A stretch of DNA of 5,470 nt, from NCBI GenBank assembly GCA_900759105.1, contig CAAETY010000152.1, forward strand, positions 1-5,470. Reading direction: 5' to 3'. This document shows positions 1-4,823 of this stretch, one piece after another (the first letter of the stretch is position 1; each line of letters begins with the position of its first letter). The DNA is from Peptococcaceae bacterium (lineage in GTDB: Bacteria; Bacillota; Peptococcia; Peptococcales; Peptococcaceae). The notes below the pieces were generated by a model. It searched no databases. It was not told the origin of the DNA and saw only the letters and a list, made by a program, of their open reading frames with translations. Position numbers and translations under genes: made by a program.

Positions 1-95
1 ATTTTTTTTAGTTCGGCAAGTGTTATATCCCAAGACAAACCTCGAGAGCGGTTGCTCTCGAGGTAGATAAACATAATGTATGAATATCTGCTCGA
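1..95. repeat. Terminal overlap, left copy (circular closure)
   Basis: These 95 bases are identical to 5376-5470. Both copies sit inside rep in the same frame, and joining them gives a 5375-bp circle with an intact 358-codon rep. This is best read as a circular molecule written past its own start, not as a biological duplication. Confidence 0.95.
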
Positions 96-578
96 AATTG
101 AAGTAATACAGCGTAATTTGTAGCGAAAATACCCTAAATTTTCAATATTAAAGATGTATTTCATCGCTTTTGCAGTGCACTCCATTTTTACTTTCCAAAC
201 ACCATCTTCATCGGGATCTGCTTCAGCTTCTTCAAACAGTGTGAGTAATCGGAAGCCTTTTTTCTCGGCTGCATCAGGGATTTCAACGACTTGTGACATC
301 AAGTGCTTTAATCGTTTTTTTAACAGGGGACCGCTGATTTTAGTTACACCAAGCACTTTTTCGAGCTCACCACGCTCAAAGATAACTGTTCGTTTGTCTG
401 GCTTATGACTATCAATGCGAGCCAAATAAGTATCTAAAATCTTGAATTCAGGAAGTGTTATTTCAGAGGCCCACAAAGCAAAAAGGGGGCGGCTTTTTTG
501 CACGGATAATTTATCTGCCTCTGTGCAAAGTCCGTTAATTGGTTCTGAATTTGATTTCTTTTTTAGGCTTACAGCCAT
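1..578 (-). CDS. rep: Rep_3-family replication initiator, N-terminal part (continues across the circle junction)
   Basis: This encodes residues 1-168 and the following ~24 residues of a 358-aa initiator that recognises the upstream iterons and opens the origin for theta replication. The frame runs off the left edge and resumes at 5375 on the circle, ending at 4877. The start is the ATG at 578-576, preceded by a GAAGGTG ribosome site (590-584) and a strong promoter. Residues about 38-165 look like the first winged-helix domain of Rep_3 (RepB) proteins: an LPEFKILDTYLARID segment at 42-56, then the ERGELEKVLGV helix region at 68-78. An acidic loop (EEAEADPDEDG, 116-126) interrupts the domain. 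Seen: the continuous frame across the joined ends. Known: Rep_3 proteins bind 22-bp iterons and often repress their own promoter. The family call is by eye, but sequence and iterons agree. Confidence 0.93.
   Translation of the reverse strand, partial: MAVSLKKKSNSEPINGLCTEADKLSVQKSRPLFALWASEITLPEFKILDTYLARIDSHKPDKRTVIFERGELEKVLGVTKISGPLLKKRLKHLMSQVVEIPDAAEKKGFRLLTLFEEAEADPDEDGVWKVKMECTAKAMKYIFNIENLGYFRYKLRCITSISSRYSYIMFIYLESNRSRGLSWDITLAELKK
39..64. repeat. Strong inverted repeat inside rep
   Basis: ACCTCGAGAGC (39-49) pairs perfectly with GCTCTCGAGGT (54-64) around GGTT, giving 11-bp arms inside the rep reading frame (residues around 171-180). It recurs in the overlap at 5414-5439. It may be chance constrained by Leu-Glu-Ser...Ser-Arg codons, or an RNA structure that modulates rep. 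Confidence 0.7.
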
Positions 579-604
579 TTTTACACCTTCTTTCGGTATT
601 TTTT

Positions 605-634
605 ATTATACGCCTAAAGGCGGTAAAACGTCAA
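605..634 (-). promoter_or_regulatory. rep promoter with internal palindrome
   Basis: Read leftward, a TTGACG -35 box (634-629), an 18-base spacer and a perfect TATAAT -10 box (610-605) lie 27 bases upstream of the rep ATG. The spacer contains CGCCT-AA-AGGCG (611-622), an inverted repeat placed where a bound protein would block polymerase. By analogy with other Rep_3 plasmids this could be the site where Rep represses itself; that role is inferred. Confidence 0.85.
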
Positions 635-660
635 TATAAAACTACCACCTTTTAATGTTC

Positions 661-770
661 TCGGGAAATTCTTCACCCCCCTTCGGGAAATTCTTCACCC
701 CCCTTCGGGAAATTTCTCACCCCCCTTCGGGAAATTCTTCACCCCCCTTCGGGAAATTCTTCACCCCCTA
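661..770 (-). repeat. Replication origin iterons, 5 x 22 bp
   Basis: Five head-to-tail repeats with an exact 22-bp period start at 661, 683, 705, 727 and 749. On the plus strand each begins TCGGGAAATTCTTCA and continues with a run of C. Copies 1, 2 and 4 are identical; copy 3 has TTCTC in place of TCTTC, and copy 5 loses one C and ends in TA. A 22-bp period keeps the sites on the same DNA face, the typical spacing for Rep_3 initiators. They lie directly behind the rep promoter, which marks this as the origin. Confidence 0.93.
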
Positions 771-778
771 TACACCCG

Positions 779-804
779 AAAAGTCTAGATATATCTAGAC
801 TTTT
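779..804. repeat. Perfect 26-bp palindrome in the origin
   Basis: AAAAGTCTAGATA is followed directly by its exact reverse complement, and T continues to 806. It is AT-rich and sits 9 bases from the last iteron, so it may be a protein-binding site or unwinding element. The T run also gives a weak terminator shape on the plus strand, although the stem is poor in GC. Its role is unknown. Confidence 0.8.
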
Positions 805-812
805 TTAGCCTG

Positions 813-848
813 TAATCAAGTAGATAATCAAGTAGATAATCAAGTAGC
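813..848. repeat. Three tandem 12-bp repeats beside the iterons
   Basis: TAATCAAGTAGA occurs at 813-824 and 825-836, with a third copy (last base C) at 837-848. Degenerate continuations TAATCAAGCTAT (850-861) and CAATCAAG (862-869) follow. The block is AT-rich and lies on the far side of the iterons from rep, as an origin's melting or accessory-protein region often does. On the minus strand the repeats contain TTATCTACT, a 7-of-9 match to the DnaA box. Confidence 0.8.
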
Positions 849-860
849 ATAATCAAGCTA

Positions 861-900
861 TCAATCAAGAAAGAGGCGCTTTGAGCCTCTGATTGATTGA
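861..900. repeat. Two-part inverted repeat (origin-flanking hairpin)
   Basis: The outer arms TCAATCAA (861-868) and TTGATTGA (893-900) enclose inner arms AGAGGC (872-877) and GCCTCT (885-890) around a 7-base loop. This gives a 14-bp stem with a small asymmetric internal loop. It borders the 12-bp repeats. It may limit transcription into the origin or bind a protein; there is no strong U tract on either strand. Confidence 0.7.
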
Positions 901-903
901 CTC

Positions 904-927
904 AAAAAAGCTCATAAGCCTTTGAGC
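904..927 (-). terminator. Weak leftward terminator guarding the origin
   Basis: Read on the minus strand, GCTCA (927-923) and TGAGC (914-910) form a 5-bp stem followed by six T (909-904). The stem is short, but the position fits stopping leftward readthrough from the transfer operon before it reaches the origin. Confidence 0.4.
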
Positions 928-930
928 CTA

Positions 931-1334
931 CGCAACTAGATAGAGCTCGTGATATAAGACAGCTCACAGGTTTGTAAAACTAGAAATCCATTGCAATTCA
1001 AAAGAACACTATAAAGGCAGCCGTCAGGCGCTCAGAATGAACGCTAAGGCCCGTAAGGTCAAGAAATATACTCCACAACTCGAAAAGCCAGCACGAGCCG
1101 TCTGCGAGGCCGGACGGGCCACTCTCGCACTTGCTCTGCCGCCGGCTCGCAGAACCGAGCGTACTGTGTAAAAGTCCGGTTTTTGGGACTTTCGACAAAA
1201 ATCGACAATTTTTTGACGGCGCGGAAATGGCGATTTTAGGCGTTTTCTGCGTGCAAAACAGCTCAGAAATCAAGAAAAATCAGGAAATTAAACGTAAAAA
1301 TCGAATAAAACGTGCAGGAACGCGCAAGCGCGGC
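931..1334. other. Gene-poor structured region
   Basis: I see no convincing gene in these ~400 bases: the open frames at 998-1273 (minus) and 1131-1343 (plus) have no ribosome site, no recognisable domain and unlikely composition. GC content is strikingly high between about 1084 and 1160. Several short inverted repeats occur: CCGTC/GACGG (1098-1102, 1113-1117) competing with GCGAG/CTCGC (1104-1108, 1124-1128); AAAGTCC/GGACTTT (1171-1177, 1186-1192); and a two-part stem GTGC/GCAC with CGCGC/GCGCG (1312-1336). The region could encode a structured RNA or hold a plasmid maintenance site, but none of the shapes matches a family I recognise. Confidence 0.5.
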
Positions 1335-1379
1335 ACTTGTTAGGAGCGCACAAAATTTTTTTGTGCGCTCCTAACAAGT
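1335..1379. repeat. Perfect 45-bp palindrome (21-bp arms, 3-base loop)
   Basis: The left arm (1335-1355) begins ACTTGTTAGGAGCGCACAAA and is the exact reverse complement of 1359-1379, separated by TTT. Arms this long and perfect can extrude as a cruciform or form a strong hairpin in single-stranded DNA or RNA. It adjoins the transfer-operon terminator. No T run follows on either side, so it is not itself a classical intrinsic terminator, although the loop contains seven T in a row. Its function is unknown. Confidence 0.9.
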
Positions 1380-1413
1380 AAAAAACGCCGCCTTCGATTT
1401 TCACAAAGGCGGC
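1380..1413 (-). terminator. Terminator of the relaxase/coupling-protein operon
   Basis: Read leftward, GCCGCCTT (1413-1406) pairs with AAGGCGGC (1394-1387) around an 11-base loop and is followed by G and six T (1385-1380) after one further base. It lies 34 bases beyond the coupling-protein stop codon and is a standard Rho-independent terminator. Confidence 0.88.
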
Positions 1414-1447
1414 TTAAAAGTTATGAAATTGTGGTATTTTAGAATAA

Positions 1448-2839
1448 TTAACGCTTGCTTTTGAAGTAAAAGTTTTTCTTTAGCTTTATGTAGCCATGCT
1501 CAAAGTCAGATGAGAGCAGCAGGGCAACATTCTTGCCTTGTCGATCGAGATCAGAGGGTTCTATTCGCCATTCACGGCTTTCTGACTTTGTATGCGAGCT
1601 GCTTGTGCTGGAGCTTGTTGTGCTCTTTCGCTGGGCGATCGTGTAACCGATTAGTTCGGAAAAGTATTTCTGGCTTTCCGGCTCGTTCAATCCGCCCAGC
1701 AACTCTTTGAAACGCAGATTAGACAAGATAGCACGAGTTGCTGCTTTACCATAAATCAACTCTAAATCCGCTATATTTTGTGTTAATAGCATTACCCTAC
1801 ACAATCTCTTGCGGAAACGTCGTACGGCGTCGAGCACAAGCTCAGAGTCGATTTTTAGACTGGCAAACTCGTCTAAAAACAATAGAATTGTTTGACTTTG
1901 TGGTGAAATCTGACGTTTTCCGACGTATTGCATAATTTGTGATGTGATAATGTTGAGGAGGGGGGAATAAAGTGCGAGCTTGTCCTCGGTTATGACCACG
2001 AAAATATTATTTTCCTCGATTTTCTGCGGTTGAATGGCTGTTTCTGCTGACATTGGGCGGTGGACACTGCGTTTGATGTGTCCATTTGTGGCAAACAGTT
2101 TAAGTGCGTCATCACAGCTCTGCTTGCAGCCAGCTGTGTTTTGCTCGGACGCTCCGACAAATGAGTTAATATACATTTGCGCTGCTGCGTTTTCGGTTTT
2201 GTCGATAGCGCGAAAGAGATCGACCCAGCTGCTACTAACGATTTTCTCGCAGATAGGGATAAAATCCATGCCCTGACCGTAAAATGCAATCAGCGCGGAA
2301 GTTAAGATTTTTCTGCCGTTTATGAGAAAAAAACGTGCATTTTCTGTAATTTGGGGCGGTTCTGGCATTATTAAGTATGCGAGTTGTTCAAGTGCTTCGT
2401 GTTTATCCTCGCTGCTTCTTAAAGCGTCGATCGGAGCGAAAATATTGTAAGGCGAGGTAGTATTATTATCCGGTTCAAATACAAGTTTATCAGGCATTTG
2501 AGGGCAATTTCGGCCAATATCGCCCGAAATATCAATTATGAAACTCGTTCCGTGCCAGCTGCGCAAGGTGGGTATTCCAACGGCAGCCGTTTTGCCAGTG
2601 CCACTTGCAGAAAAAACTCCAATGTGCCCTTCGGCGTTTTCTGGACTGTACGCCAGGCGTCCGCGCTTTTTACCGAAAATCACGCCGTGCGCGCTTGACT
2701 GCGACCCGAAGCGCACGGCAGCCTGTTTGTTTTTGCGGTGCTGATTGTATGCCAGGGCGAGCAACCCGAACACGATAGCGGCAGCCATGAGCCACGGCGC
2801 AACGCTGCTGATCTTATCTATCATATCAATTACGACCAT
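1448..2839 (-). CDS. TraG/VirD4-type type IV coupling protein (conjugation ATPase)
   Basis: A membrane-anchored hexameric ATPase of this family links a relaxase-DNA complex to a type IV secretion channel and pumps the DNA. The 463-aa protein has one N-terminal membrane segment (about residues 14-31), a Walker A loop SASGTGKT (77-84), an IIDISGD strand (101-107) matching the family's DxKGE-like segment, an all-alpha-like domain (about 150-260), a Walker B LLFLDEFASL (319-328) and a TQNIADLELIYG motif (353-364) with the conserved glutamine. It is shorter than TrwB or VirD4 but appears complete. A Ser/Thr tract (about 406-420) precedes the last conserved segment. The ATG at 2839 overlaps the relaxase stop by 10 bases (ATGGTCGTAA), so translation is probably coupled; AGAGGG lies about 10 bases upstream. 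No secretion-channel genes are present, so a helper element would be needed. A MobV relaxase with its own coupling protein on so small a plasmid is unusual. Confidence 0.92.
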   Translation of the reverse strand: MVVIDMIDKISSVAPWLMAAAIVFGLLALAYNQHRKNKQAAVRFGSQSSAHGVIFGKKRGRLAYSPENAEGHIGVFSASGTGKTAAVGIPTLRSWHGTSFIIDISGDIGRNCPQMPDKLVFEPDNNTTSPYNIFAPIDALRSSEDKHEALEQLAYLIMPEPPQITENARFFLINGRKILTSALIAFYGQGMDFIPICEKIVSSSWVDLFRAIDKTENAAAQMYINSFVGASEQNTAGCKQSCDDALKLFATNGHIKRSVHRPMSAETAIQPQKIEENNIFVVITEDKLALYSPLLNIITSQIMQYVGKRQISPQSQTILLFLDEFASLKIDSELVLDAVRRFRKRLCRVMLLTQNIADLELIYGKAATRAILSNLRFKELLGGLNEPESQKYFSELIGYTIAQRKSTTSSSTSSSHTKSESREWRIEPSDLDRQGKNVALLLSSDFEHGYIKLKKNFYFKSKR

Positions 2840-3510
2840 TTGTCACGCCCTCTTTCTCTATCGTTTGTTCTCGATCGTGTCCAGCGATCGTCCTCACTGC
2901 GTTTAAGTTGCCTTACCGTTAGAGCGCGTCCAGTATCATCGCGCTTGGTTTTACCATTCAAGATGTCACTTTTCTTGCAAATACCTTTCGCGTCCATATA
3001 TTCCGCTAAATCGCGGTGAAAAGTTGTAAGATCAGTACGATTGACAGCTTCTTTTGCGCAAAAGGTTTTCTTTCCATCGCGTTCCATGATAGGAAGAAAT
3101 GCGAAATGCAGATGGGGGGTTGTTTCAGACTGATGAATGTATGCTGAAATTACACAATCCTCTCCCATGCCGGATTTGCTTCCATACCGTTCAACCAGAA
3201 AATCATAAGCAGCACGAAAAAATTCTTGTTCCTTTTCTTTTGGAAAATTCTCGGGCACAGTGACAACCCAGCTGCACATGCGCACCGCGTCTTTACGCAG
3301 CTTTTTTCCGTCCATCACCGCTGCGATCTGCTGCTTGATGTAGGCGGTCTGACCGTTCGTGCGTGTTGGCGCCAGGTTAACGCGATCTTCGGACAAGCGC
3401 GCCTGGTCAATGTCGGCATTGCCGTAGTGGCCGGGCTGAACGCTGCGCTCATAATGCGCGCACAAGTGCCCGATCGCGCCCATGTCCGAGTACTTTTTCA
3501 TGTTCGCCAT
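2830..3510 (-). CDS. mob: MobV (Mob/Pre) relaxase, catalytic domain only
   Basis: MobV relaxases nick one strand at oriT, stay attached to the 5' end and lead it into the recipient. This 226-aa protein carries motif I with HYER at residues 19-22 followed by GNADID (30-35) and DRVNL (42-46), and motif III HQSETTPHLH (126-135). By family knowledge of pMV158 MobM, H19 aligns with its catalytic histidine, and H126, E129, H133 and H135 with the metal-binding set; the usual aspartate of HxDE is serine here. MobM is about 494 aa, so the long coiled-coil C-terminal half is absent. The protein ends in a highly charged Arg/Asp/Lys tail (186-226). The ATG at 3510 follows AGAGGTG about 9 bases upstream; the oriT lies immediately before it. 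The stop codon lies inside the coupling-protein start, which makes the two genes one operon. Confidence 0.93.
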   Translation of the reverse strand: MANMKKYSDMGAIGHLCAHYERSVQPGHYGNADIDQARLSEDRVNLAPTRTNGQTAYIKQQIAAVMDGKKLRKDAVRMCSWVVTVPENFPKEKEQEFFRAAYDFLVERYGSKSGMGEDCVISAYIHQSETTPHLHFAFLPIMERDGKKTFCAKEAVNRTDLTTFHRDLAEYMDAKGICKKSDILNGKTKRDDTGRALTVRQLKRSEDDRWTRSRTNDRERGRDKWS

Positions 3511-3533
3511 AGTGGCTTCACCTCTCTATCATT

Positions 3534-3577
3534 TTCAGCAAAGTGTAGCATGTTATACTTTGCTGAACGCAAAGTAT
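3534..3577 (-). other. oriT of the MobV (pMV158) type
   Basis: Three related arms sit together. TTCAGCAAAGT (3534-3544) pairs with ACTTTGCTGAA (3557-3567), and ATACTTTGC (3555-3563) pairs alternatively with GCAAAGTAT (3569-3577) around a 5-base loop. On the minus strand the order is hairpin, then AAAGTATAACATG, then CTACACTTTG. As I recall it, this aligns base by base with the pMV158 origin AAAGTATAGTGTG/TTATACTTTA. The nick is therefore inferred between 3549 and 3548 on the minus strand, 38 bases ahead of the relaxase start and in the same orientation as in pMV158. The site probably overlaps the mob promoter, which I could not place with confidence. Confidence 0.85.
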
Positions 3578-3610
3578 GCCCTCCGCGCTCTGCTTTGTCG
3601 GTAACATGCC

Positions 3611-3710
3611 GAGGGGGCTCCCTCTGGACACCCACTTTTTCACTTCCAAAGAAAGTGAAAAAGCAGGGGGCAATGCCCCCTGCGACACACACAGCGTGTG
3701 GCTGTGTGTG
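3611..3710. repeat. Stack of four hairpins between the unknown gene and oriT
   Basis: In order: GAGGG/CCCTC (3611-3615, 3620-3624 region); an 11-bp stem CTTTTTCACTT/AAGTGAAAAAG (3635-3645, 3653-3663); a 9-bp GC stem GCAGGGGGC/GCCCCCTGC (3663-3671, 3675-3683); and a 10-bp stem CACACACAGC/GCTGTGTGTG (3686-3695, 3701-3710). They nearly abut, and no gene is present. At least one acts as a leftward terminator; the rest may belong to an extended transfer-origin region or insulate mob. Confidence 0.75.
3658..3683 (-). terminator. Terminator of the 229-aa protein gene
   Basis: Read leftward, a 9-bp GC-rich stem with a 3-base loop (3683-3663) is followed at once by five T (3662-3658). It lies about 48 bases past the stop at 3731 and separates this gene's transcript from the relaxase operon. 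Confidence 0.8.
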
Positions 3711-3730
3711 CCTATCCCCTAAGCGCTGTA

Positions 3731-4420
3731 TTAAGGCAAGTTATGACTTTTCAGCAGCTCAACTAGTATGTATCGCCCCTTTGCGTTATCGTTCCATTGT
3801 CCGCATTTTGCAAGGCAAGCAAGGAGCTTGAAGGTGCGATTACATTCTTTTAGAATGGGAAACGCACCACATACTTCATAGAAATATAAAACATCGATGC
3901 TGACTTCGTTCATAGATATAGCAGCCTTTGCAGTTGCGTCAGCAATCACGGCTTTCATGCGCTTGGCTTCACGTTTTAGATCGGCCTGCAAGTAAATGTC
4001 GGTTTCGGGGGCGTCGGCATTTTGCAACAAAAAATCAGTGACACAATCTACTTGCGTTGAAAGAACTTCGATGGAATATTGGTCAGCAAAATGTGCTTCT
4101 GTGTCACCGCCCCATATTTTACAAAACTGCAACAGACTTTTGTAATTTTCAATACTAATTTTGAAATTGTTGTCTGCAATAAATGCAAAATAATCGGAGA
4201 TGACCGTGCCAATCGACAATTTCTTTTGGTACATCTCACGTATCCATGTTGCAGCAGTTTTGCTTTGTGGCAAAAGGGGTTCATACAGGAGGTGAAATTC
4301 TAGAGTTGACGATAATGTTCTACCGGTTGCAGTTGCTTCGTCTGAAATAAACGCTTCGATAAGATTTTTTGTTTCTATGCTCGAAAAGACTACGGTTTTT
4401 TTAAGTCCGTTAAATGACAT
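3731..4420 (-). CDS. Protein of unknown function with a possible ribbon-helix-helix N-terminus
   Basis: I do not recognise this 229-aa protein. It has no membrane segment or signal peptide and is mostly predicted-helical in style. Residues 8-46 have the pattern of a ribbon-helix-helix DNA-binding fold: a short strand KTVVFSSI (8-15), a helix over TKNLIEAFISDEATATGR (17-34), and a second helix after TLSSTLEF (35-42). The remainder (50-229) includes a charged helix around LKREAKRMKAVIADATAKAA (148-167) and several cysteines. The ATG at 4420 has an excellent AAAGGAG ribosome site (4434-4428). It is transcribed alone from an operator-rich promoter and ends at its own terminator upstream of oriT. 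Position suggests a relaxosome accessory factor or a regulator of transfer or copy number; an unrelated cargo gene cannot be excluded. Confidence 0.85.
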   Translation of the reverse strand: MSFNGLKKTVVFSSIETKNLIEAFISDEATATGRTLSSTLEFHLLYEPLLPQSKTAATWIREMYQKKLSIGTVISDYFAFIADNNFKISIENYKSLLQFCKIWGGDTEAHFADQYSIEVLSTQVDCVTDFLLQNADAPETDIYLQADLKREAKRMKAVIADATAKAAISMNEVSIDVLYFYEVCGAFPILKECNRTFKLLACLAKCGQWNDNAKGRYILVELLKSHNLP

Positions 4421-4440
4421 TTCTGTTCTCCTTTCATTTG

Positions 4441-4469
4441 GATTACCTTTGTATTACCCTTAGATTACC
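4441..4469 (-). repeat. Three operator-like ATTACC repeats at 11-bp spacing
   Basis: GATTACC (4441-4447), TATTACC (4452-4458) and GATTACC (4463-4469) are exactly 11 bp apart, placing them on one face of the helix. The last overlaps the -10 box of the promoter for the 229-aa gene. Ribbon-helix-helix repressors commonly bind such short tandem repeats, so autoregulation is a reasonable inference. Confidence 0.75.
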
Positions 4470-4490
4470 ACTATGATAGTGGCTTGTCAA
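4462..4490 (-). promoter_or_regulatory. Promoter of the 229-aa gene with central palindrome
   Basis: Read leftward, a perfect TTGACA -35 box (4490-4485), a 17-base spacer and TAATCT (4467-4462) preceded by TGG form an extended-type promoter. The spacer is almost filled by CCACTAT-G-ATAGTGG (4468-4482), a perfect 7-1-7 palindrome suited to a dimeric repressor. Together with the adjacent tandem repeats this predicts tight control. Confidence 0.75.
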
Positions 4491-4494
4491 GATA

Positions 4495-4528
4495 AAAACC
4501 CCCGGAAATATACATTTCCGGGGGTTTT
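4495..4528. terminator. Bidirectional terminator between divergent promoters
   Basis: A perfect 15-bp stem (4495-4509 with 4514-4528) has a 4-base loop and a C5/G5 core, flanked by A and T runs on both sides. Its leftward T run (TTTTT, 4498-4494) would stop antitoxin or rep readthrough just 4 bases before the TTGACA box of the 229-aa gene, so it insulates the two units. Confidence 0.85.
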
Positions 4529-4530
4529 AC

Positions 4531-4558
4531 TTGCCTTATTTGCACGTTATGTTATACT
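4531..4558 (+). promoter_or_regulatory. Toxin mRNA promoter
   Basis: TTGCCT (4531-4536) lies 16 bases from TATACT (4553-4558), which is preceded by TGT, an extended -10 element. Transcription would begin near 4565 and reach the terminator ending at 4789, giving an RNA of about 225 bases. The -10 hexamer is the same as in the antitoxin promoter. Confidence 0.7.
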
Positions 4559-4604
4559 GGTTATGCTACCACCCCTATACAGGTAGAAAAAGGGGGTGCG
4601 GTTT

Positions 4605-4626
4605 AGTGAGTCAACTGTTGTCATTT
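4605..4626. repeat. Direct repeat copy 1, over the toxin start codon
   Basis: AGTGAG-TCA-ACTGTTGTCATTT here matches AGTGAG-C-ACTGTTGTCATTT at 4804-4823, with a 13-base exact core (4614-4626). It includes the GTG start and the first codons, so the antisense RNA carrying the second copy can cover the toxin start. Confidence 0.9.
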
Positions 4627-4692
4627 ATTCTTTCCGTTATCGCAGGTATATTGGCCAATATTATCTACGAATGGCTGAACGGCAAGAAGTAA
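4606..4692 (+). CDS. 28-aa Fst-like type I toxin, membrane peptide
   Basis: Type I toxins of this kind insert in the cytoplasmic membrane and stop growth when their antisense RNA is lost. The peptide starts with GTG, read as Met, then SQLLSFILSVIAGILANII (residues 2-20). This is one hydrophobic membrane helix, ending in the polar tail YEWLNGKK (21-28). The aromatic-Trp-Leu and lysine ending resembles the xxWLxxxK tails of Fst-type peptides. AAGGGGG (4589-4595 region) lies 9-10 bases before the GTG. CACCCC in the 5' leader (4570-4575) can pair with GGGGTG at the ribosome site, which would delay translation as in fst mRNA. A convergent antisense RNA and a shared terminator follow. I infer the toxin function from size, topology and the flanking RNA layout; the exact subfamily is uncertain. 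Confidence 0.83.
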   Translation: MSQLLSFILSVIAGILANIIYEWLNGKK

Positions 4693-4749
4693 TCTGGTAG
4701 CCAGCCTCGGGGGTGTCGTCCCGCTCCAAAAGACACAAAATTTCCAAAA

Positions 4750-4789
4750 GAAAGCCTCAGTGCTGGTACACTGAGGCTTTCGCTTTTTT
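4750..4789. terminator. Shared bidirectional terminator of toxin and antitoxin RNAs
   Basis: GAAAGCCTCAGTG (4750-4762) and CACTGAGGCTTTC (4769-4781) form a perfect 13-bp stem with a 6-base loop. Rightward it is followed by GC and six T (4784-4789); leftward by TTTT (4749-4746). It ends the toxin mRNA in one direction and the antitoxin, and probably rep, in the other. Confidence 0.92.
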
Positions 4790-4803
4790 CTGCGGTGCTC
4801 ACT

Positions 4804-4823
4804 AGTGAGCACTGTTGTCATTT
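4804..4823. repeat. Direct repeat copy 2, in the antitoxin RNA
   Basis: Second copy of the toxin-start repeat, with a 2-base gap in the middle. Because the antitoxin is read from the other strand, this copy supplies an RNA segment complementary to the toxin start. It overlaps the 18-bp palindrome GTGCTCAC-TA-GTGAGCAC (4795-4812). Confidence 0.9.

Noticed and set aside
1..95. 95-bp direct terminal repeats as transposon or phage ends
   Set aside because: Both copies fall inside one gene that is only intact when the ends are joined, so simple circular overlap explains them.
154..639. Two short plus-strand open frames (154-408 and 442-639)
   Set aside because: Both are antisense to the well-supported N-terminal half of rep.
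661..770. Regular repeats as a CRISPR array
   Set aside because: The 22-bp units are directly tandem with no spacers, and they sit behind a rep promoter; they are iterons.
998..1273. 91-codon open frame on the minus strand
   Set aside because: No ribosome site, no domain and unlikely residue composition; it spans several inverted repeats.
1990..2289. 99-codon open frame on the minus strand
   Set aside because: It is a second frame inside the coupling-protein gene with no independent start signal.
3540..3600. A defined mob promoter
   Set aside because: TATAAC and TACACT hexamers occur inside oriT on the minus strand, but no -35 box at 16-18 bases is convincing, so I did not list one.
3226..3831. 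201-codon open frame on the plus strand
   Set aside because: It is antisense to the relaxase and crosses oriT, the hairpin stack and the end of the neighbouring gene; composition is unlike a real protein.
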